DNA from: Candidatus Melainabacteria bacterium
GTDB lineage: Bacteria > Cyanobacteriota > Vampirovibrionia > Obscuribacterales > Obscuribacteraceae
Assembly: GCA_012965515.1 (NCBI GenBank)
Contig: DTSE01000227.1
Coordinates: forward strand, 1 to 32,314
Length of the DNA stretch: 32,314 nucleotides
Direction of reading: 5' to 3'
In this document: positions 16,462 through 23,879 of the stretch, piece after piece
How positions within the stretch are numbered: position 1 is the first letter of the stretch
Layout: every line of letters starts with the position of its first letter
Translations under genes and position numbers: made by a program
The notes under the pieces: model-generated
The model's database searches: none
Seen by the model: the letters and a program-made list of their open reading frames with translations, nothing else
What the model was told of the DNA's origin: nothing

Positions 16462-18903
16462 TTAGATTTGCACTTTGGGCACTTGTCTGGAATAGTCCAG
16501 CTTGAGTAGAATGGCTTGGACTGCGCCACCGTGCTTCCATAAATAGTCTGCATACTGCTTTTCGGCAATGCATGTGGTAAGCAGAGATCCTTTCGTTTTC
16601 ACGGCCTTGAGCGCTGCTTCGTAGCTGTCTTTTGGATCTTGGTTCATCTTCTCTTCCAGCGCTGCGATTTTTAGATATGCAAGAGCCTCATTGTCAGCTG
16701 ATTTGAGCGTCCCCCATCGCGCTGCTGCATCTTTGTAATAGTCTTTCGCCTTTTGATAGACTTCACCGTTTTGCAAACTATCGGCAAAGTGGCTCAACAC
16801 CAGCGCGTACTCTTCTTTGCCTTGAAACTCTCTTGCCGCCTCGACATATCTGCCTATCTCCAGCGGACCCCAGTGAGTCCATTCAAGAGCGTCACCGTGC
16901 ATGGAGGCAAAGAAATTTCTGTAGGCGGTAATGGCGTCAGAATATTGACCGATGTAATAGTACGATTCTGCAGTCTGCACCACGCCTTTCATTGTCTTGG
17001 CTGCCGTTTCGCCGTACATGAAGTTGCCGACATGCTGCATGTAGATCGAAAATTCTCTGGCTGCAAAAGCATAGTCTTTGGCGTAATAGCAGGCTTCTGC
17101 ATACTCGCGACGCAGCATCAAGGTGGGCAAGCACATATCACCGTTGAGATGTTTACTGAGCTCGAGAGCAAGCGCGTATGCTCTTTCTGAGTCCTCCCAA
17201 TGGTTGGCTTCCGCCATCTTGTTGCCCCAGATGGTCATATGTTCGAGTGTTTCAGTATCGACTTTCTGGGGTGAGTTTCTCAAAAGACCTTTTGCGTAAT
17301 CGATATCAGCCTGGTAGATAGAAAGCGCCGTCTGTCCGACATTTGCCGGTGGTGGTGGCGGAGGCGCATACCAGTCAAGCTTTTGCTTGAAAACTTCTGA
17401 TTCATCCGCAAAAGCATATTGGGAGATCAAAAAAGCACAGGCGGCAAACAGTCCCAGTAGCGATGCTGTAAGCGCGCCAAGCATGATGAATTCGCTCTTC
17501 TTGCGCGGACGTCGTTTGAGAATGAATAATTCCCAGCTTGTCACTATGCGACCTAAGAAAGAACTCTTGCGGTAGAAAAATATCTGTTTGAGCTCATCAT
17601 GAACTGCTTGCATGGAAGCCGGACGACTTGCCGGATCTTTTGACAGTGCCTTGAATATAAGTGCTTCCAGACGTTGCGGAATGCTTATTCCTAGCTTCAG
17701 ACTCTTGAAGTCTTTCGGCACTTCGTTCATGTGACGGTAAAGAACTTCCAGCATATTGTTGCCGGTATGCGGTGGAGTGCCGCACAGTGTCTCGTACATC
17801 AGGCATCCCATCGAATAAATGTCGGCTTTTGCATCCAGCTTTTCGCCTTTGCATTGTTCGGGGCTCATGTAGAGCGGACTGCCGAATACGTCACCTGTCT
17901 GCGTGAGGCTGACGGCGTCACGACCTTCATGTGGAAGCAGTTTTGCTATCCCGAAGTCGACGATTTTGCAAACATCCTTTTCGCCATTTTGTTCGCACAG
18001 CAGAACGTTGCTGGGTTTCAGATCTCGATGCACAATCCCGTTCTGGTGTGCATGGCACAGGGCAGAGGACAACTGGATGAATATGTTCAATGCTCGGTCG
18101 ACGGGCAAGTGTTTTTCTTTCTTGATGAGCGTCGCCAGAGAGCTTCCTTCGATCAAGTCCATCACCAGAAATGGCTGACCGCTTTCCGTTTCTCCGTAGT
18201 TGTGAATACTAACCACATTGGGATGATTGAGCGCGCTGGCCGATTGAGCCTCTTGTTGGAAGCGCGCCATGCTGTGCGATTGCAACATCAAGTGCGGCAA
18301 CAACATTTTCAGTGCGACATACTTTCCTAGCTTCAAATCCTTCGCTTTCAATACCACGCTCATGCCACCATATCCGATGGCGCCTACGATATGGTATTGA
18401 TCGTTTACCGTTGTACCAATCAGCTTGCTTGCTGCTTCTCTCGCGAATGTTGCTGGTGCGCTTTCTCCGGATGACTCCAGGTCACCCTCCTGAGTTTGCC
18501 AGTCTTCATTTGCAAATGTGACGTCAATAGTTTTGGTATGAGACTCATTTCGGTCTCCATTGCTAATTTTGTTTCCAAAACCGCTCTTCGCATCCTTTCC
18601 GAAATCTCCTTTTTCCTTCTTTCCTGACTCGTCATCCTTTTGACGTGCTGCCGGTTCCTCATGCAGTACCTGTGCAAGGAGAGAACCAGCAGACATGGCC
18701 AGTGCTGAAGAATCTGCAGGAGCGATGCTATTGACCTTGGTAATCTTCTTTGTGTTTGCCGAAGTGAAGTCCTTTTTCTTATCCGGCTTAGGCGCAATCA
18801 GTCTTGTGCCGTCATTGGGGCAAATTTTGGTGGTAGGCGAAAAGTGCTGACCGCACTCGCTGCAGGTGTTTTCGATGGTAATTCTGCCTGAATCGTCTAC
18901 CAA
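16462..18903 (-). CDS. Zinc-ribbon/kinase/TM/TPR receptor Ser/Thr kinase (module B)
   Basis: 813 residues with the same order of parts as the kinase at 13037-15394. A zinc-ribbon-like knuckle (Cys14, Cys17, Cys28: CSEC...ICPNDG) is followed by a long Lys/Glu/Ser-rich linker to ~160. The kinase (about 168-430) has 'IGYGGMSVVLKA', Lys199, 'HRDLKPSN' with Asp294, 'IVDFGIAKL' and 'GSPLYMSPEQC'. A membrane helix lies at ~472-494, then a proline run (WYAPPPPPP). The outer domain of repeated helix pairs (e.g. 'RREYAEACYYAKDYAFAARE', 'AESYYYIGQYSDAITAYRNF') is TPR-like. It is a membrane receptor kinase with unknown ligand and substrate. The start is TTG at 18903, with AGGAAGG rather far upstream (about 13 bases), so the exact start is uncertain. 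It faces secreted protein B with a 15-bp gap. Confidence 0.9.
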   Translation of the reverse strand: MVDDSGRITIENTCSECGQHFSPTTKICPNDGTRLIAPKPDKKKDFTSANTKKITKVNSIAPADSSALAMSAGSLLAQVLHEEPAARQKDDESGKKEKGDFGKDAKSGFGNKISNGDRNESHTKTIDVTFANEDWQTQEGDLESSGESAPATFAREAASKLIGTTVNDQYHIVGAIGYGGMSVVLKAKDLKLGKYVALKMLLPHLMLQSHSMARFQQEAQSASALNHPNVVSIHNYGETESGQPFLVMDLIEGSSLATLIKKEKHLPVDRALNIFIQLSSALCHAHQNGIVHRDLKPSNVLLCEQNGEKDVCKIVDFGIAKLLPHEGRDAVSLTQTGDVFGSPLYMSPEQCKGEKLDAKADIYSMGCLMYETLCGTPPHTGNNMLEVLYRHMNEVPKDFKSLKLGISIPQRLEALIFKALSKDPASRPASMQAVHDELKQIFFYRKSSFLGRIVTSWELFILKRRPRKKSEFIMLGALTASLLGLFAACAFLISQYAFADESEVFKQKLDWYAPPPPPPANVGQTALSIYQADIDYAKGLLRNSPQKVDTETLEHMTIWGNKMAEANHWEDSERAYALALELSKHLNGDMCLPTLMLRREYAEACYYAKDYAFAAREFSIYMQHVGNFMYGETAAKTMKGVVQTAESYYYIGQYSDAITAYRNFFASMHGDALEWTHWGPLEIGRYVEAAREFQGKEEYALVLSHFADSLQNGEVYQKAKDYYKDAAARWGTLKSADNEALAYLKIAALEEKMNQDPKDSYEAALKAVKTKGSLLTTCIAEKQYADYLWKHGGAVQAILLKLDYSRQVPKVQI

Positions 18904-19055
18904 AATTTCAATCCAACCTTCCTGCAGTATTGCCTTTTTATCGGCCGCAAGAGGCGCATGGCGCTATCACATGGATATCTTGCCCGCAAAACCAGCCTAA
19001 TTAATCATCAGCTCTTACTAGAGAAGAGCCTTGGGATTATTATTTAGGGTAATTC
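18904..19055. promoter_or_regulatory. Divergent intergenic region, kinase / pyrD
   Basis: 152 bp between the minus-strand kinase and plus-strand pyrD. It contains a small hairpin, GCTCTT-ACTAGAG-AAGAGC (19011-19029), followed by an AT-rich stretch (GGATTATTATTTAGGG) that ends at the pyrD start. The hairpin could be part of a pyrD leader or a protein site; the sequence alone does not decide. No convincing promoter hexamers were found. Confidence 0.3.
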
Positions 19056-20210
19056 TTGAGTAGAGCCAGATCGAGATTATCTGAGATGACTGTGGCAGCG
19101 GCAGGGCAAGAGCAAGGGCAGAAAACTGGGCGCCGGGAGGCGATTCCTGTGCCTTTCTTCTATCGTTGGCTGCGCTCGATGCTTTTCGAGATGGACCCCG
19201 AGGAAGCCCACACTCTGGCGATTCAGCTTGCTCCCGTAGCAGCGGCGATGACCAGCGGGCCCTTCGTGGACCCCTGTTTGGAGACTTCTGTCGCCGGCGT
19301 TAGGTTCGCCAATCCGGTCGGACTGGCTGCCGGTTTCGATAAAAATGGACGCTTGACCAGTTGCCTTTCTAAGTTTGGTTTTGGCTTTGCTGAAATAGGC
19401 TCGATTACTGGGCAGTCCTCCAGCGGCAATCCTAAGCCCAGGCTTTTCCGCCTGGTAGACGATGAAGCGGTGATCAATCGCCTCGGTCTCAACGGTGACG
19501 GAGCTTCAGTTGTGGCACAGCGACTTGCGGGAGCAGGCTTTTCTTTGCCGGTCGGCGTCAATATCGCTAAGACCAATCATCCGTCGATCAAGGCAGAGAA
19601 GGGCGTTGCCGACATGCTGCACTCATTCGAGTGCATCAAAGATTTGCCGCTTGCCTTTGTGACTTTGAACGCCAGTTGCCCGAACACGCATGAGGGGATC
19701 ATGCAGGAAAGTGAGGAACTCGACCAGATTTTGTCCGGCGTGCAGAGGCTCAATGTGCGCAATGTCCCGGTTTTGCTTAAACTATCTCCGGACAGCACCA
19801 GTGAATTGTTGGAAACTTTTGTGGCAAGCGCAAGTAGATACGGCATCAAGGGTTATGTTCTCGGCAACACTACGACTACCCGCGGTGGTCTGAGAACGCC
19901 AATCAGTAAGGTTGCTGCGATGGGAAATGGCGGACTAAGCGGCAGACCGCTTAGAGAAAAAGCGCTGGATCTCGTGAAGCGCGTCTACAAGATCAAACAG
20001 AAAGACCAGTCCATCATAGGGTGTGGCGGAATTTCGAGCGGTGCCGATGTTTTCGAGTTCATTGCCAACGGTGCCAATGCCGTTGAGCTCTATACCGGCT
20101 TGATATACGGCGGGCCGGATTTGCCGTTGAGAATCAACCGCCAGTTGGCGGCACTTTTGAGACAAAAGGGTCTGACCGCGGAAACTGCCTTAGGCTGTGC
20201 GGAGAATTGA
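19056..20210 (+). CDS. pyrD: Dihydroorotate dehydrogenase, class-2-like, with Cys in the catalytic-base position
   Basis: 384 residues. It oxidises dihydroorotate to orotate, the fourth step of pyrimidine synthesis. The N-terminal helices ('FFYRWLRSMLFEMDPEEAHT') are those of membrane-associated, quinone-using class 2 enzymes. FMN/substrate motifs are intact: 'GLAAGFDKNG', 'PKPRLFRL', 'VINRLGLNGDG', 'GNTTTTRGGL', 'GGLSGRPL' and 'IIGCGGISSG'. The unusual point is 'LNASCPNT': Cys208 stands where class 2 enzymes have the catalytic Ser (E. coli 'NISSPNT', Ser175), while class 1 enzymes use Cys ('NLSCPN'). The start is TTG at 19056 behind TAGGGT; an ATG at 19086 would remove ten residues before the conserved region. 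It appears to be transcribed alone. Confidence 0.93.
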   Translation: MSRARSRLSEMTVAAAGQEQGQKTGRREAIPVPFFYRWLRSMLFEMDPEEAHTLAIQLAPVAAAMTSGPFVDPCLETSVAGVRFANPVGLAAGFDKNGRLTSCLSKFGFGFAEIGSITGQSSSGNPKPRLFRLVDDEAVINRLGLNGDGASVVAQRLAGAGFSLPVGVNIAKTNHPSIKAEKGVADMLHSFECIKDLPLAFVTLNASCPNTHEGIMQESEELDQILSGVQRLNVRNVPVLLKLSPDSTSELLETFVASASRYGIKGYVLGNTTTTRGGLRTPISKVAAMGNGGLSGRPLREKALDLVKRVYKIKQKDQSIIGCGGISSGADVFEFIANGANAVELYTGLIYGGPDLPLRINRQLAALLRQKGLTAETALGCAEN

Positions 20211-20269
20211 GATTTCTGCACATATCAATCGGCGGATTTTGGCTCGCTCTTTTCCGATTCAGTTGTCCC

Positions 20270-21367
20270 TTAATTCGATTCGGCTGCTTCTGATTCCGGC
20301 TCACAGCAAGTAGTGTCACCTTCTGCGGTGTCATGCGCGTTTAGTGGTTTCAGATAAAACTCTTGGGCGAGGAATTGCAAAGCCGATGCGCAAGGGACGG
20401 CTATAAGAGCGCCTGGCAAGCCTAAAAGCGTCGCTCCGATGAGGATTGCAAAAAGTACGAGGAGAGGGTGCAACTCAACTTGTTTGCCGAGCAGCTGTGG
20501 AACGATGAAGTTGCTTTCAAGCCATTGTTCCAAAGCAAAGAGCAAAAATACGAAGACCGCCAGCATCTCTGACTGGTTGAAAGCCACCACCAGAGACAAT
20601 ACCATCGCAATCGCTGAGCCGACAAACGGAACCAGGTTGAAAAGCCCGGCCAATGCGCCTAGAACCAGCGAATACTCTACTTTCAGAATAGTCAGTCCGG
20701 TACCTAGAAATAGAGCGACGACGATACTGACCAGCAGTTGTCCACGTACATAACCACCCATACGCCCGCCCAGGGGGCGGATTAAGGAACCCACTCTCTC
20801 TCGATTAGTCTGGGGCACCCAGAGCAAAAGTTTTTGCCACATGTCTTTTGCTTCGACTACAAAATAGCAAGTGAGAAAGAGCACCAGAATGGCATTTGCC
20901 AGTGCTCCCATGAGCCCGGCCGTGAGGCTTAGCGTATGCCTTGCCACATTGGGTGCGAATTCTTTCAGTCTCTCCGGATCGATCTTCATGTGATCGCCGT
21001 CGGAGCCGACATACTCTGTCAAAACTGGAAACTTTGTGGTAAGCCCCTGAATATATCTTGGAAGGTGCTCGTAAAGCGCTAATGCTTGCTCTTTCATTGG
21101 CGGAAAGAGTAGATAGGCGACGAGCGAATAGATCAAGCCTGTGGCAATGAATATCGCAATTACCGTTGCAATACGTGGGACTTTGCGTGTCTCAGCCCAC
21201 TCAGCCACCGGTGCGATTGCTGATGCCAGGGTGATCGCCATCAGCAAGCAGACGACCATGATTCGGAGTTCGAATATGAGCCAGCAGATAAGTGCGCCGA
21301 GAAATAAATAGAAAACCGATAGCGCAGCTCGTGCTCCAGGACGACGCCTTTGGAAATGTGGTTTCAT
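20270..21367 (-). CDS. AI-2E family transporter (PerM-like)
   Basis: 365 residues with the AI-2E/UPF0118 pattern. Two N-terminal helices ('YLFLGALICWLIFELRIMVV' and the next) are followed by a third near residue 65, a soluble central stretch with 'LYEHLPRYIQGLTTKFPVLT', then five further helices. The signature C-terminal region is 'GLFNLVPFVGSAIAMVLSLV' and 'LLGLPGALIAVPCASAL'. Family members export small molecules or ions (autoinducer-2, Na+/H+ exchange in some); the substrate here cannot be inferred. The ATG lies four bases after the stop of the upstream glycosyltransferase gene, so it is the last gene of a three-gene operon. Confidence 0.9.
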   Translation of the reverse strand: MKPHFQRRRPGARAALSVFYLFLGALICWLIFELRIMVVCLLMAITLASAIAPVAEWAETRKVPRIATVIAIFIATGLIYSLVAYLLFPPMKEQALALYEHLPRYIQGLTTKFPVLTEYVGSDGDHMKIDPERLKEFAPNVARHTLSLTAGLMGALANAILVLFLTCYFVVEAKDMWQKLLLWVPQTNRERVGSLIRPLGGRMGGYVRGQLLVSIVVALFLGTGLTILKVEYSLVLGALAGLFNLVPFVGSAIAMVLSLVVAFNQSEMLAVFVFLLFALEQWLESNFIVPQLLGKQVELHPLLVLFAILIGATLLGLPGALIAVPCASALQFLAQEFYLKPLNAHDTAEGDTTCCEPESEAAESN

Positions 21368-21371
21368 GAGT

Positions 21372-23879
21372 CTAATTAACCTTCAAAACGCGGCTGGGCA
21401 GTCCGATCATGTCTCCGTTTTTGTCAAGAGCAACTGCGACTATCTCATGACTCTTTCCATCATTGTAGACTTCCGGCGGTATGTTGAAGGCGCCTTCCGT
21501 TTGTTCGAAGGAGATCCAGCGCTGGACCCGTCCTGTAATGCTCTGATCGGTCGATGCTAGTTTTTTCTCTTTCGATAAGATTCTAAGATTTCGATAGTTT
21601 TGCAAAATATTGCCATCGATGGCAGTATCAAACTCAGTGCCGGGATTTGAAATTAACACAAGCACTGCGGCGGCATCGCGGATTTTCTTTGCATCGACTT
21701 GGAATTGCCCTTTTCCTGGCGTTCTCGACAATTCCGGCACGCACTCATCTTTGGCAAAACCTTCTATCGATTCGATATCAACATAATAGGGAGAAACTTT
21801 GAGCGATAAACCGACGCCGTTTACCGGACCACCGAGGAGCCACTCCTTGTTGTTACCCAATGGGCATTCGTAAGTGTTTTCGCCGGTTCTTATAAGATTT
21901 GCTGACTTTTCTCCAGCGAGCACAATTGCATTTTGAGTCCAACTCAATCTGATTAAATGAAGCAGTCTCTCAATTGGTTGATCGGAGTTTACTCTCATTT
22001 TGATTTTGACAAGTGGCGTGTAGAGCGGATTTACGGATTCAACCGGCTTTGTGGCAGTGAGCCCGCTTTCCCCTGTGTAGAAGCGCGTGCCATTCTTTAG
22101 TGCCACCATCTGTGGTTCCAGTGCGTAAAACACATGCCATTGCCGTCCGTCTGTTTTCTTCACTGTGCTGGGAGTATATCTGCAGTTATTTGCGTCTATA
22201 AACGAGCATTGAAAGCCGCTTTTACCCGCTGAAGCATCAATCGGGTGCAGCTTGCTATCCGCTTCACTCCAAAAATAGGCTTTCTTTGTCTTTTCGCTTT
22301 TCACTAAATCTTGAAGAAGATCGGATGAATATTGGAAGTGGTCGTAGGGATATTCCACTGCCGCCGTGTCGAAACTTTGCCCTTCTTCACCTGCAGTAAA
22401 CGGTGGGTTCATCATCGTTTTGAAATATTCTGGCCGAGCCAGTACTGGTGCTCCATGCACGTCCGCCGGCAGATTGAGAAGAACGAAGCGCTCGTTAGGA
22501 CTTTGCCGGTGCAGGTCTGAAATTGCTTGTCGAAGCTTTTGAAGCATCTCTCCTGCGCCGGAGAATGCTGTGACATTTTTGTGAGCCATCGAACAAAATA
22601 CAATAAATGTAAAAGCGAGAACTCCAATGCCGGTTGCAGCTACTAATCTTGTCGAGGTTCTATCTACAGAATCTTCATTCGGCACAAACGCGAAAGCTAG
22701 TGCGAGCGCCAATGCCGCCGACGAAAGGAAGAACAGGCGTGAACCGCACAGATTGCTGGCGATGTTCCAAATCTGAAAAGTCGGAAGGATTGAAATTGCG
22801 CCAAAGAGGAAAAAGGCGATGAAATATCGAATCAAGGATGGGGTCGCCAAGCATCTCAAACTGGCGAAGACTGCCGCCGCTATATATGTGGCAAACCCGA
22901 TGGTGAGTAGGCTTTTGGTCGGTGGCAGGAGTTCCTCATTGGCGGGCACCAAGATTTTTAGAATCGCTGCTTTGTTTGCAAAAACTGCAAACATGGAACT
23001 GAAACCGCTATCTCCATAGCCGCCGATAAAGCTGCCTAGAAGAATAGCTCTGACAGCTGCGAACCCAATTAAAATCAGCCATAGAAGCCCCAGCGCTCTA
23101 AGTTCCAAAGGTGCGGGAATGCGAATGAATCTGGACCACGGCTTTTGATTTTGTCTATTTGCAGATGTCTCAGGGAGCAAAAATGCAAAGACGGTTGCTA
23201 CTGCAGGCAGTGTCACCGCCATTTCTTTGCTTAAGAGAGCAAGTAAAAAACAACCGGCAGAAAGCCAGATGTAGGGCTTTTCTTCGATGAGTTTTAGACG
23301 AAGGAAGTAATACAGTGACGCCAGATAGAAAAGCGTACAGAGCAAGTCGACACGACCGATTATCCAGGCAACAGACTCGACATGAAGAGGATAAGCAGCA
23401 AACAGCAACGCTGCCCAGATGGCTGTAGTTGCCCGCATTCTGTTGCCGAAGTTACCTGACAGCTCGGAAGCGATTAAAGCAACAAAGAGGCAACAGCCGC
23501 AAGTCAGAAGGAGGTTTGTGACGTGAAAGCCAACGGCATTCGTTCGGTAAACAATAAAGTCCAGCAGAAGCGACAGAGACACGAGCGGACGGTAGCTGCG
23601 CATCAAGTCGGAGCCGCCCCAATTGCTGTACAGATTGGCCAGTAAATCTCCTGCGTCACCGTTGACCACGGCTCTAGCGACATAATCCAAATGCAACCAA
23701 TCGTCGTGCAAAAATCCAATTTTGAGTGTCGGCCAAAAAATGGTAAATACGACCAGTGAAGACATAATTGTCGCGAAAACAATTTGTGTTTTCACTGACA
23801 GGAAGTCCAGCTTGGCTGGTTCTAGGTCGAGTTTGCTCAGATCTTGTTTTTCGGTATTTGCTGTGCTGGGCGCCGTCAT
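21372..23879 (-). CDS. GT-C membrane glycosyltransferase, TMTC/GT39-like (copy 2)
   Basis: 835 residues. The first ~450 are a polytopic membrane domain of about 11-13 helices. The first outer loop contains the acidic pair Asp59-Asp60 ('FLHDDWLHLDYV') expected of GT-C enzymes, which use polyprenyl-phosphate sugars. Downstream come 'YPLHVESVAWIIGRVDLLCT' and 'LLSKEMAVTLPAV', motifs shared with bacterial relatives of TMTC/protein O-mannosyltransferases. The last ~370 residues are soluble, probably periplasmic, and rich in beta strands. It is likely to glycosylate a protein or envelope polymer; donor and acceptor are unknown. The start ATG overlaps the stop of the related upstream gene (ATGA), and AI-2E follows after 4 bp. 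About the same length and order of parts as its neighbour, it looks like a tandem duplicate that has diverged. Confidence 0.85.
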   Translation of the reverse strand: MTAPSTANTEKQDLSKLDLEPAKLDFLSVKTQIVFATIMSSLVVFTIFWPTLKIGFLHDDWLHLDYVARAVVNGDAGDLLANLYSNWGGSDLMRSYRPLVSLSLLLDFIVYRTNAVGFHVTNLLLTCGCCLFVALIASELSGNFGNRMRATTAIWAALLFAAYPLHVESVAWIIGRVDLLCTLFYLASLYYFLRLKLIEEKPYIWLSAGCFLLALLSKEMAVTLPAVATVFAFLLPETSANRQNQKPWSRFIRIPAPLELRALGLLWLILIGFAAVRAILLGSFIGGYGDSGFSSMFAVFANKAAILKILVPANEELLPPTKSLLTIGFATYIAAAVFASLRCLATPSLIRYFIAFFLFGAISILPTFQIWNIASNLCGSRLFFLSSAALALALAFAFVPNEDSVDRTSTRLVAATGIGVLAFTFIVFCSMAHKNVTAFSGAGEMLQKLRQAISDLHRQSPNERFVLLNLPADVHGAPVLARPEYFKTMMNPPFTAGEEGQSFDTAAVEYPYDHFQYSSDLLQDLVKSEKTKKAYFWSEADSKLHPIDASAGKSGFQCSFIDANNCRYTPSTVKKTDGRQWHVFYALEPQMVALKNGTRFYTGESGLTATKPVESVNPLYTPLVKIKMRVNSDQPIERLLHLIRLSWTQNAIVLAGEKSANLIRTGENTYECPLGNNKEWLLGGPVNGVGLSLKVSPYYVDIESIEGFAKDECVPELSRTPGKGQFQVDAKKIRDAAAVLVLISNPGTEFDTAIDGNILQNYRNLRILSKEKKLASTDQSITGRVQRWISFEQTEGAFNIPPEVYNDGKSHEIVAVALDKNGDMIGLPSRVLKVN

